From assembly GCA_016871135.1 (NCBI GenBank), contig VFZQ01000030.1:1-16493 (forward strand): 16,493 nt of DNA. Direction: 5' to 3'. This stretch comes from Acidobacteriota bacterium (GTDB lineage Bacteria > Acidobacteriota > Terriglobia > Bryobacterales > Bryobacteraceae). Below are positions 8,357-15,086 of this stretch, one piece after another. The number at the start of each line of letters is the position of its first letter. Position 1 is the first letter of the stretch. Position numbers and translations under genes: made by a program. Under the pieces are notes generated by a model. The model worked only from the letters and a program-made list of their open reading frames with translations. It searched no databases and was not told where the DNA came from.

Positions 8357-9651
8357 AACGCCTCCACAATCGCAAGCGTTCGATCGACAACATCGTCACC
8401 GTGCGCGAACGAAAGATACCACCGGCCATCGGGCAAAGCATAAACACCCGAAGCCAGCAGCGCCATCAGAAACTCCGCGTACAGCGCCTTATCGCCGGCG
8501 ATCGTGTCGCGATACTCGCGCGGCGTCGACGCTTGAAAGTGCAATTGAAAGCAAGTTCCCTCGCCTGTCGCAACCACCGCCGCACCCTTGCGCCGCAATG
8601 CGTCGACCAGTCCGTCGCGCAACCGCCGCCCGCGCGCATGCAGCGCCCTGTAATCGCTCGATGCCAGTTCCTGCAGCACTGCGTGCGTCGCCGCCAACGC
8701 CAGCGGATTTCCATTCAGCGTCCCCGCGTGCACCACGCGCCCATCGGCGATCCAGTTCATGTACTCGCGCCGCCCGGCGAGAATTGACACCGGCAACCCG
8801 CCCGCCGCGGCCTTTGCGAACGTCGCCAAATCCGGCGTCACGCCGTAGAACTGTTGCGCGCCGCCCAGCGCCAATCGAAAGCCGGTGACCACTTCGTCGA
8901 AGATCAGCAGCGCTCCCTCGCGCGTCGCGGTCTCCCGCAAAAACGAAAGAAATCCATCGCCCGGAGGCAGACATCCGCTATTACAAAGCAGTGGCTCGCA
9001 GATGATCGCTGAAATCCGGCCGGAGTGAGCCGCGAACGCCGCGCGCACCGACTCCTCATCGTTCCACCGCGCCACGACCGCGCCGGGCGACTGCCGCTGA
9101 CCCAACCCCACCGGCACGGGCGCCATCGCCCCTGACTGCTCCATCGACGGCTTGTAGCTCACCAACACGCTATCGTCCCAACCGTGATAATGCCCTTCGA
9201 ACTTCAAGTACAGCGAACGCTCCGTCACCGCCCGCGCCAGCCTTAGCGCGACTTGCACGATCTCTGTGCCGCTGTTGGCATAGGCCACCAGATCCGCGCA
9301 CGGAATCGCCTTGCACAACAACTCCGCCGTCTCATACTCCAGCGCGTGCTGCGCGCCAAACGTGTGGCCTTTGGCCAACTGCGCGCCTACCGCTTCGTTG
9401 ACCACCCGCGGGGCGTGCCCCAAAATAAGCGGCCCCCACGCCAGCGTGTAATCGATGTAGGCGTTGCCATCGATATCGTAAAGCGTCGAACCTTCACCGC
9501 GATCGAAGAACAACGGGTACGGTTTTGCCGACCGCCGCAGTACCGTCGACACGCCGCCTGCCAGCGTCCGCTGCGATCGCTCATATGCCGCCAATGATCT
9601 CGCCGTCCGCGCCCGCACGCGCGCTTCGGCCTGTTGCAGGTTGAATGTCAT
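8353..9651 (-). CDS. Class III PLP aminotransferase, glutamate-1-semialdehyde-mutase type
   Basis: A 432-residue fold-type-I class III aminotransferase. Visible: TLAGGVST at 29-36, LYDIDGN at 57-63, NSGTE at 126-130, the GHYHGWDD stretch at 153-160, the PLP aspartate motif FDEVVTGFR at 251-259 and the Schiff-base lysine K280 in ATFAKAAAGG. The motif set is that of glutamate-1-semialdehyde 2,1-aminomutase, but its place in a catabolic operon with no haem genes argues for a paralogue working as an omega- or beta-amino-acid transaminase. The frame is open a further 66 codons upstream inside the deacylase gene; I chose ATG 9651 because it overlaps that gene's stop as ATGA and gives the family's usual N-terminal helix. 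It couples by a 4-nt overlap to the sialidase-like gene downstream. Cytoplasmic. Confidence 0.92.
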   Translation of the reverse strand: MTFNLQQAEARVRARTARSLAAYERSQRTLAGGVSTVLRRSAKPYPLFFDRGEGSTLYDIDGNAYIDYTLAWGPLILGHAPRVVNEAVGAQLAKGHTFGAQHALEYETAELLCKAIPCADLVAYANSGTEIVQVALRLARAVTERSLYLKFEGHYHGWDDSVLVSYKPSMEQSGAMAPVPVGLGQRQSPGAVVARWNDEESVRAAFAAHSGRISAIICEPLLCNSGCLPPGDGFLSFLRETATREGALLIFDEVVTGFRLALGGAQQFYGVTPDLATFAKAAAGGLPVSILAGRREYMNWIADGRVVHAGTLNGNPLALAATHAVLQELASSDYRALHARGRRLRDGLVDALRRKGAAVVATGEGTCFQLHFQASTPREYRDTIAGDKALYAEFLMALLASGVYALPDGRWYLSFAHGDDVVDRTLAIVEAL

Positions 9652-10559
9652 CGTTCGATATCCGCCAGAAGAAATAGAGTATCGCCCTTTGCGACGATTG
9701 GCATCTCGTGCGTCAACGCCACCACGCCCGCTCGTGGAGCAAAATACTCTTCCACTGTCACGCCCTGCAAGTCGACGAGCCTCCCCAAGCGTTGCCCCAA
9801 AGACACCGAATCCAGCAGCGCGGCCTCCAAAAGCAGAAACCCATCGCAACCCGCGCTGATGCCGTCATCGGTGTTCCCAGCGCCAGTCAATCGCAGCGGT
9901 GGCGAAGGCACCTCCAAGGCTCCATCGAGCATTGACAAGTGGCGCATGACATTTCGAACGCCGCGCTTCATCATCAGCAACTCGTCGCGGCGAATCCGCC
10001 CGGCGCCCCACGCCTCGACGTAAAGAAACGGTATCCCGCGTTCTTTCGCAACCGAAATCGTCCGCCCCGGTTCAATATGAGGATGCCCCCAAATCACCGG
10101 CGCGCCAAACGCCAGCGCCGCCTCGCGCGCCCGCGCATCGCCCAACCAATAACCCGCCATCGACGGCATCGCATAGCGCACGCCGCCGGAATGAAGGTCG
10201 ATGTAGAACGACGCGCCCTCGATCAGTTCCCGCGCAACGGCAGCAGCGATACGTCCCGAAATCGTGCCGTCGGCGTCCCCTGGAAACACCCGCGCAAGAT
10301 TGGCGCCATCGACAGGATTCACCCGACTCACGGCTCGATGCGCCTCCGGATTGACAACCGGCGCGAGAATCAACTCGCCACGCAACTCGCCGCACTCTTC
10401 AAACAGTTCATACAACGCGCGCACGCCCTCGTATTCATCGCCGTGCACGCCCGCCGTCACCACCAGGCGTGGCCCGGTTCCGCCGCACACTTCGAGCACG
10501 GGCAACAAAACGTCGGCGGAGGCGCGCAGCCAACGGCGCGTCTTTAGGGTGCCTGCCAT
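9648..10559 (-). CDS. Succinylglutamate desuccinylase/aspartoacylase-family deacylase
   Basis: A 303-residue zinc hydrolase of the M14-like AstE/AspA group. Zinc-site motifs are intact: GVHGDEYEG at 37-45 (H39, E42) and DLHSGG at 121-126 (H123), with the substrate-clamping NPVDGANLAR at 81-90 (conserved Asn and Arg) and a likely catalytic Glu182 in YVEAWG. The C-terminal third (about 235-303) looks like the lipoyl-like beta domain common in this family, where the ends of the sheet close the active site. Relatives remove acetyl, succinyl or aspartyl groups from amino acids, including N-alpha-acetyl-diaminobutyrate in ectoine breakdown (DoeB). The start ATG lies inside the regulator's end (16-nt overlap) with no clear Shine-Dalgarno, suggesting coupled translation. 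Cytoplasmic; probably exposes a free amine for the next gene's aminotransferase. Confidence 0.91.
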   Translation of the reverse strand: MAGTLKTRRWLRASADVLLPVLEVCGGTGPRLVVTAGVHGDEYEGVRALYELFEECGELRGELILAPVVNPEAHRAVSRVNPVDGANLARVFPGDADGTISGRIAAAVARELIEGASFYIDLHSGGVRYAMPSMAGYWLGDARAREAALAFGAPVIWGHPHIEPGRTISVAKERGIPFLYVEAWGAGRIRRDELLMMKRGVRNVMRHLSMLDGALEVPSPPLRLTGAGNTDDGISAGCDGFLLLEAALLDSVSLGQRLGRLVDLQGVTVEEYFAPRAGVVALTHEMPIVAKGDTLFLLADIER

Positions 10560-11200
10560 CGAAGCATGACGTGCTGTCGAACTACCTCGCGCGCCGCGAG
10601 AATGTCCCCGTCGCCCGTAAGGAATTCAAGCAGCGGCCTGTGCGAATCGAGAATCATTCGCAGTTTTTCGTGGGCCGGCTTGGTCACAAGTTTGTACGAA
10701 AACAGCGAGGACGTCAGACTTGTCAGAGCCCGTTCCAAATACTCATTCCCAGTGTTCGCCCAGATGGCGCGATGAAAGCTGAAGTCCAACCGCGTCGCTT
10801 CAAGCCCCGTCATCTGGTCGTCCCGCTCCATTCTTTCCACAATCTGCTGCAAGCGCCGCAGCACCGCCGGTGTCATATGATCCCGGCACAATACCAGCGC
10901 TTCACCCTCCAACACAATGCGCATGGCGTTAATCTTCCGCACATCGTCGCTGGTCAGCTTGACGACAAACATCCCGCGCCGGGGTTGATTGACGACGAGC
11001 CCTTGCTCTTGCAACTGCTGTAGCGCCTCGCGAATCGGCGCGCGGCTGACCTGCAACTGCCGGCTCAGCGCGCTTTCGTTCAACCGGTCGCCGGGCTCGA
11101 ACTTGCCCGAGAGGATCTTCTCGACCAGCAACTCCGCGACGTTCTCGCGAAGAGACACCGCGCGTAGCGGCGTCAGCGAGTCGATGTGTGTCATGGACAT
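10544..11200 (-). CDS. GntR family regulator, FadR/FCD subfamily
   Basis: A 218-residue transcription factor. The N-terminal winged helix-turn-helix runs about residues 15-80, with the recognition region SRAPIREAL at 52-60 and the wing near RRGMFVV. The C-terminal FCD domain has the metal/ligand set D139, H143 (DFSFH), H187 (SHRPL) and H210 (RQH), so it probably binds a carboxylate effector through a metal. By family it represses the adjacent catabolic genes until an acid intermediate appears. ATG 11200 is chosen; the frame extends 18 codons upstream but that part overlaps the PhoD-like gene end. A second in-frame ATG lies at 11194. The gene begins 10 nt after the PhoD-like stop and overlaps the deacylase by 16 nt, so it is inside the operon and likely autoregulated. 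Confidence 0.93.
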   Translation of the reverse strand: MSMTHIDSLTPLRAVSLRENVAELLVEKILSGKFEPGDRLNESALSRQLQVSRAPIREALQQLQEQGLVVNQPRRGMFVVKLTSDDVRKINAMRIVLEGEALVLCRDHMTPAVLRRLQQIVERMERDDQMTGLEATRLDFSFHRAIWANTGNEYLERALTSLTSSLFSYKLVTKPAHEKLRMILDSHRPLLEFLTGDGDILAAREVVRQHVMLRWQAP

Positions 11201-11204
11201 GTGA
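11189..11204. promoter_or_regulatory. Imperfect palindrome over the GntR start
   Basis: TGTCATGGACATGTGA is an imperfect inverted repeat (5 of 7 arm bases match around a GA centre). It spans both candidate start codons of the regulator. FCD-type GntR proteins bind short palindromes, so it could be an operator, but it also overlaps coding sequence, and a CATG self-palindrome alone creates much of the symmetry. Confidence 0.2.
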
Positions 11205-11210
11205 ACTAGA

Positions 11211-12626
11211 TTAAACCTTTCTGTCGAAAGAGTGCGAATGCACGACTCCGCCACGGACGTCTCGGTGCTGAAGCCGCAGTGTGGAGGCGTCGGCGTCGAT
11301 GGAAAGATAACCGCCCTTCACGCGGTGAAAGCGGTGCAGGTCTTTGTTGAGACCGGGCGTGCCTCCCGCGTGCTCGTCCGACGCCGCGCCGCAGCCGAAC
11401 TCATGTAAGCCGGAATGCGGATCGGCCGAATGATACTGCCAGTGCCGGTCGCCACAAATTGAAACAACATTGCCGTCCAAATTCGCCTTCAGGAAATTTC
11501 GAAACTCCAAGCTCTCGTGCGCATACGAAGCGTTCGAATGATTGTCCTTCTTGTTCAGCCGGTCCGGCCCAACGATTGGATTCGGATTTACCAGAATCTT
11601 CCATCTCGCGGTGCTCGCCCGCAGCGACTTCATTAGCCACGCCTTCTGCTCGGCGCCCCAGATCGATTTCCCCGGTCCGTCGGCGTCCGTATTCGCCGAC
11701 CGATAGTCGCGGGAATCCGGCAGCCATAGCTCCAAGTTCGCACCCACGCGCACCGTTCGATACATAGGCTTGCCCGCGGCCGGCGACGGCACCTGTTCAC
11801 GGAAAAGGCGCTGGCCCTGCGCGAACGTCAACGGCTTGACCTTCGAGTCCTTCATCGACGGCCAGGCATCGTCGGATAACAGATCGTGATCGTCCTTCTG
11901 CCAATAGCCGCCGGTCTCGCGCAAGCACTCGACCAGCGTCGGCAGACTATACATCCGCTGCCAGTGATAGCGCGCGATTGCCTCGCTCGTCGCGACCGGA
12001 TCCTCACTGTCGTAGTAGACGTTATCGCCGCAGCTCAACAGAAAATCGGGCTTCCACTTGCCGATGCTCTCGTAGATATGAAACCCATCGGCGCGGTCCA
12101 TGTGGCAATACATCTGGCAGCTCAGCAACGCCGCACGCACCGGAACGGAGGACTGCTCCCGCGGCAGCGTCTTAAGCGTTCCCGTCAATTCCCCATCAAC
12201 GCGCCCGTTCCGCGTGGCCTTCGTCTCGATCGTGAATTTGTACTGCGCCGCGGCCCGCAGGCCGGTAACCGGGATCGACGCGGCGAAGTCGGCGTGATCG
12301 CTCACCTCCACCCACTTGGTCGATCCCTTGTCGTGCACAACGCGCATCCACCCCGCCGCGCCCTTCGATGCTCCTTCCAACAACTCGACGTTTTCTTCCG
12401 GCTTCAGATACTTCGCGTCCTTTCCTTGTCCGCGCCGCACAATCCCGTTCGACAACCGCGCCGACGCCGCCGTCCTCCGCGCCCAGATTACAGCCGACTC
12501 CGGCGTCATCTCGCCGATCTTGCACCCGGTCGCCTGATGGGTCTCGCCGGGCGTGGCGGCGGCGTAGACCGAACCGCCCAGTCCCAGCGCCATCAGCTCT
12601 CGCCTGCTCAACATTGTCGTCGTCAT
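11211..12626 (-). CDS. PhoD-like alkaline phosphatase/phosphodiesterase, Tat-exported
   Basis: A 471-residue PhoD-family metallophosphatase. The N-terminus (SRRELMALGLGGSVYAA, residues 7-23) is a twin-arginine signal peptide; a Fe/Ca-type PhoD core would fold in the cytoplasm before Tat export. After an N-terminal Ig-like domain (about 30-155, ending in the LKTLP motif), the core shows SCGDNVYYDSE at 199-208 (D201, N202), KDDHDLLSDD at 244-253, PDSRDYRS at 303-310 and CGDRHWQYHS at 391-400, matching the family's metal and phosphate ligands. Family members remove phosphate from mono- or diesters outside the cytoplasm. The frame is open upstream to 12716; ATG 12626 is chosen because it puts the RR motif directly at the N-terminus (ATG 12614 is an alternative). 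It ends 10 nt before the regulator, so it is probably the first gene of the operon. Confidence 0.92.
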   Translation of the reverse strand: MTTTMLSRRELMALGLGGSVYAAATPGETHQATGCKIGEMTPESAVIWARRTAASARLSNGIVRRGQGKDAKYLKPEENVELLEGASKGAAGWMRVVHDKGSTKWVEVSDHADFAASIPVTGLRAAAQYKFTIETKATRNGRVDGELTGTLKTLPREQSSVPVRAALLSCQMYCHMDRADGFHIYESIGKWKPDFLLSCGDNVYYDSEDPVATSEAIARYHWQRMYSLPTLVECLRETGGYWQKDDHDLLSDDAWPSMKDSKVKPLTFAQGQRLFREQVPSPAAGKPMYRTVRVGANLELWLPDSRDYRSANTDADGPGKSIWGAEQKAWLMKSLRASTARWKILVNPNPIVGPDRLNKKDNHSNASYAHESLEFRNFLKANLDGNVVSICGDRHWQYHSADPHSGLHEFGCGAASDEHAGGTPGLNKDLHRFHRVKGGYLSIDADASTLRLQHRDVRGGVVHSHSFDRKV

Positions 12627-12659
12627 TCGGTCATAGCGTATCATTGGCGGAGCCTGTTT

Positions 12660-12683
12660 GCCGTCGTCGCGCTGAACGACGGC
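12660..12683. repeat. Perfect inverted repeat in the divergent intergenic region
   Basis: Arms GCCGTCGT and ACGACGGC flank an 8-base centre (12668-12675). A second, shorter inverted repeat with related arms (CGACGG and CCGTCG) lies at 12704-12721. Together they place four CGACGG-type half-sites between two divergent genes. The 141-bp gap (12627-12767) contains no other structure and no convincing sigma-70 hexamers on either strand. They may be operator sites or fortuitous in G+C-rich DNA. Confidence 0.35.
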
Positions 12684-12767
12684 GATCGACAAAACCTGAA
12701 TATCGACGGCCGCCACCGTCGTCTGGACCCAATCGAGTCCTCCTTATCCGCGTGCCATGATCGATTC

Positions 12768-13484
12768 ATGGATCAATCCCTTAACAATCGCCGCGCCGTC
12801 GTCACCGGAGGCACCCGCGGTATCGGCCGGGCTCTCGTCGAGGCTCTCCTGCGGGAAGGCGCCCAGGTCACCTTCTGCGGCGCCACCCAAGCCAGTGTAA
12901 ACAAAGCCCTATCGGAAACATCCCACCCTAAGGTTTTCGGCGTAGCCGCCGATGTATCCAGTGAAGACGAAGTGTCGGCGCTGTTCGCGTTCGCGACCGA
13001 ACGCATGGGCGGAGTCGACATCCTCATCGCAAACGCCGGCATCGGCGTCTTCGGGCCGGCAGGAGACCTGAGCGTGGAGCAGTGGAAAAAGACGCTGGAT
13101 GTAAATCTTACAGGTGCCTACCTCTGCGCACGCGCCGCGCTTGCGCCGATGAGAAACGCAAAGTCCGGCCACATCGTCTTTATCAGTAGTTTGGCAGCGA
13201 AAAATCCGTTCGCCGGCGGCGCCGCCTACAATGCGTCGAAGTTCGGTATGAACGGGATGAGCGAAGCCATGATGCTCGACCACCGCTACGACGGAATTCG
13301 CATCACCGAAATTATGCCCGGCAGCGTGGACACCGATTTTTCGCCGCGCTCGGCGGGCAAACCCAGTTCCTGGAAGATCCAACCCGCCGATGTCGCCGAA
13401 GCCACCTTGGCTGCGTTGCGCATGCCGGAACGTACATTGATAAGCCGTATCGAATTAAGGCCATCCCGCCCGCAAAAGGGATAG
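12768..13484 (+). CDS. SDR family NAD(P)-dependent oxidoreductase (divergent gene)
   Basis: A 238-residue short-chain dehydrogenase: TGGTRGIG at 13-20, NAG at 89-91, N113 in DVNLTG, catalytic Ser140, Tyr154 and Lys158 (YNASK), and PGSVDTDF at 184-191. The arginine after TGGT and the Ala-Thr at 39-40 in the second-strand region suggest NADP(H) is more likely than NAD(H). It differs from the operon SDR by the PG-SVDTDF tail and the lack of the TGE..VDGG C-terminus, so it belongs to another branch (FabG/3-ketoacyl-reductase-like versus sugar or sepiapterin-type reductases). The frame stays open back to 11886, but all of that region is opposite the PhoD-like gene, so ATG 12768 is chosen; no clear Shine-Dalgarno precedes it. 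It is divergent from the operon and could be controlled by the same region. Confidence 0.9.
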   Translation: MDQSLNNRRAVVTGGTRGIGRALVEALLREGAQVTFCGATQASVNKALSETSHPKVFGVAADVSSEDEVSALFAFATERMGGVDILIANAGIGVFGPAGDLSVEQWKKTLDVNLTGAYLCARAALAPMRNAKSGHIVFISSLAAKNPFAGGAAYNASKFGMNGMSEAMMLDHRYDGIRITEIMPGSVDTDFSPRSAGKPSSWKIQPADVAEATLAALRMPERTLISRIELRPSRPQKG

Positions 13485-13700
13485 AGAGGAGTTTTCCTAA
13501 CCGGACCGCAAAGCCATTTCCCCTCATGTTTGCCGCCCCTTCGCCGAAATAGTAGGTGTAGCGAGCAACCAATGAACCGATGGCTAACCGATCGACGTGA
13601 CAACGACAAACCCAAGAGCGCGAACAAGAGTAGCGTAAGAGGGGCAAGTCCAGAAGTCGATTGGCGCGATGAAGGCACCTGGCTCCGAGGAAATCCGCGT
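13485..13700. other. Non-coding gap between the second SDR and the AAA+ gene
   Basis: This 216-bp stretch is less G+C-rich in codon style and I see no gene in it, although a frame is open in phase with the AAA+ gene from 13530 (ATGs at 13530-13572 exist). A 7-bp direct repeat, AACCGAT, occurs at 13575-13581 and 13586-13592, an 11-bp period that could be tandem half-sites of a helical-phase regulator. A weak AGGA/TCCT inverted repeat follows the SDR stop but has no U-tract, so I do not call it a terminator. The promoter of the AAA+ gene should lie here, but no convincing hexamers were found. Confidence 0.4.
13687..13692 (+). promoter_or_regulatory. Ribosome-binding site of the AAA+ gene
   Basis: GAGGAA, eight bases before ATG 13701. 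It supports this start over the in-frame ATGs at 13530-13572, whose extension has rare-type codons (CGA, AGA, GTA, GGG) and no family similarity. Confidence 0.6.
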
Positions 13701-14909
13701 ATGGCTGATCTACTGGCACTCGACAAAGCGGTAACCGAAGCGGTCACGCTCGACCCCACACGCACAGGCCGCGACGCCGAAGGCCTCGACGCCAATCTCC
13801 GTCGCCTGGTCGTCGGTCAACCCGAGGCCATCGAGCAGATCGTCAACATTTATCAGATGCATCTTACCGGCATGAACCCGCCCGGTCGGCCGATCGGCAA
13901 TTTCCTCTTTCTTGGCCCCACCGGCACCGGCAAGACGCGCATCGTTGAAGCCACGGCCGAATCCCTCGTCGGCAACCCGCGGTCGGTCATCAAAATCGAC
14001 TGCGCCGAGTTCCAGCACTCGCACAAAATCGCCAAATTGATTGGTTCGCCTCCCGGCTACCTCGGCCACCGCGAGACCCACCCGCTGCTGAGCCAGGAGA
14101 CGATCAATCAGCATCACACCGAGCGCGTCAAAATCAGCTTTATCCTCTTCGACGAAATCGAAAAAGCGTCCGACTCGCTCTGGAACCTGCTGCTCGGCAT
14201 CCTCGACAAAGGCGTACTCACCCTTGGCGATAACCGCAAGGTCGACTTCTCCCGCGCCATGATCTTCATGACCTCCAACCTCGGCGCCAACGAGATGAGT
14301 TCGATCCTCAGCCCCAAGCTCGGCTTCGGCCTCGGCTCATCGGTCGCGGCCCAACCGGCGGAACTTGACGAAAAAACCTCCTCGAAAATAGCCCGCAGCG
14401 GGGTCGAAGCGGCTCGCAAGAAGTTCACGCCCGAATTCATGAACCGGCTGGACAAGGTCGTCGTCTTCCATCCGCTCGGCGAAGCCGAAATGCGCAAGAT
14501 CCTCGACATCGAACTGCAAGCGGTCCAGCAGCGCATCTTCACCTCCTCGGCCGATCGCGCCTTCGTATTCCACGCCACCGCCGACGCCAAAGAGTACCTC
14601 CTCGGCCAGGGCGTCGACACCAAGTACGGCGCCCGCCACCTCAAACGCGCCATCGAACGGTTAATCGTCCAGCCGCTATCGAACCTGATCGCCACCGACC
14701 AAATTCGTCCCGGCGATCTGATCCAAATCGGCATCGCCTCCGACGGCGAGCCCAAGCTCACCTTCCAGCGCCAAGCCGAGAACATGTCGCCCATTGCCAT
14801 GGCGCAGTACGGCCAGGCGGCTCTCACGCTGCCGCCCGCCGCCGCCACCGCCAGCGCCATCTACGAAAACTCACGCGGACAACTCGCCAAATACGGCCGC
14901 CGGCCTTAG
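13701..14909 (+). CDS. Stand-alone single-ring AAA+ ATPase, ClpB D2/ClpX-like
   Basis: A 402-residue AAA+ protein with one ATPase module. Walker A GPTGTGKT at 72-79, pore-loop PPGYLGHRE with the substrate-gripping Tyr120, Walker B ILFDEIE at 148-154, sensor-1 TSN at 191-193, an arginine finger in FMNRLD (R249), and sensor-2 GARHLKR at 310-316 in the C-terminal small domain (ClpB_D2-small). This is the disaggregase/unfoldase D2 fold, but it lacks the ClpB N-domain, the D1 ring and the coiled-coil middle domain, and the IGF/IGL loop for ClpP docking is not evident. The C-terminal ~30 residues are Pro/Ala-rich and low-complexity, ending in KYGRRP. It probably forms a hexamer that unfolds or remodels proteins, with the partner protease, if any, unknown. 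No membrane segments. Monocistronic as far as visible. A helical ClpB-type protein missing its usual partners is typical of some Acidobacteriota. Confidence 0.88.
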   Translation: MADLLALDKAVTEAVTLDPTRTGRDAEGLDANLRRLVVGQPEAIEQIVNIYQMHLTGMNPPGRPIGNFLFLGPTGTGKTRIVEATAESLVGNPRSVIKIDCAEFQHSHKIAKLIGSPPGYLGHRETHPLLSQETINQHHTERVKISFILFDEIEKASDSLWNLLLGILDKGVLTLGDNRKVDFSRAMIFMTSNLGANEMSSILSPKLGFGLGSSVAAQPAELDEKTSSKIARSGVEAARKKFTPEFMNRLDKVVVFHPLGEAEMRKILDIELQAVQQRIFTSSADRAFVFHATADAKEYLLGQGVDTKYGARHLKRAIERLIVQPLSNLIATDQIRPGDLIQIGIASDGEPKLTFQRQAENMSPIAMAQYGQAALTLPPAAATASAIYENSRGQLAKYGRRP

Positions 14910-15015
14910 AGTCTCGGTTTCCCTTCCGCCGGTCCGCGCTCAGAGGTTTTACAACTTCCTTACCTTTTCCTGACAACTCTGAAATAGGTCGTCCCGCATA
15001 ATTGTCCTCATAGAC

Positions 15016-15029
15016 CTCCGGCAACGGAG
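15016..15029 (+). promoter_or_regulatory. GNRA-tetraloop hairpin in the 5' leader
   Basis: CTCCG-GCAA-CGGAG: five perfect G+C-rich pairs closed by a GCAA tetraloop, a classic stable RNA hairpin. It is followed by AAAAC. As it lies 58 bases before the SBBP start it is probably transcribed, so it may form part of a structured leader. I recognise no riboswitch class here. Confidence 0.45.
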
Positions 15030-15050
15030 AAAACTTTCCAGACACCCCTA

Positions 15051-15071
15051 CCGCAGCCCAGTGGTTAGCGG
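15051..15071 (+). promoter_or_regulatory. Hairpin immediately upstream of the SBBP ribosome-binding site
   Basis: CCGC-AGCC, loop CAGT, GGTT-A-GCGG: eight pairs (one G-T wobble) with a single bulged A. It ends three bases before the AAAAGGA ribosome-binding site, so it could influence ribosome access. No thermosensor or riboswitch consensus is evident. Confidence 0.4.
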
Positions 15072-15086
15072 CTCAAAAGGACACTT

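Larger units (their letters stand above)
14910..15086 (+). other. 5' leader region of the SBBP gene
   Basis: This 177-bp gap carries no gene. It holds two hairpins described separately (15016-15029 and 15051-15071) and an AAAAGGA ribosome-binding site at 15075-15081, five bases before the start. A CATAAT hexamer at 14997-15002 could be a -10 box, but the nearest -35-like CTGACA (14970-14975) is 21 bases away, too far for a standard promoter. No terminator with a U-tract follows the AAA+ gene. Confidence 0.5.

Noticed and set aside
9652..9849. N-terminal extension of the aminotransferase to 9849
   Set aside because: It overlaps the deacylase C-terminus, is Arg/Gly-rich and low complexity, and the ATGA overlap gives a standard start at 9651.
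11886..12767. Plus-strand extension of the second SDR (open from 11886)
   Set aside because: Antisense to the PhoD-like gene; the SDR fold begins right after ATG 12768.
13530..13700. N-terminal extension of the AAA+ protein
   Set aside because: Atypical codons, no family match, and a better Shine-Dalgarno before ATG 13701.
14970..15002. Possible sigma-70 promoter (CTGACA and CATAAT) before the SBBP gene
   Set aside because: The 21-base spacer is too long for a usual promoter, and neither hexamer is close to consensus with correct spacing.
15001..15086. Leader as a cyclic-di-GMP (GEMM) or other known riboswitch
   Set aside because: The hairpins are stable, but the conserved GEMM sequence elements (for example the tetraloop-receptor arrangement and the GGUAG-like core) cannot be aligned to this stretch.
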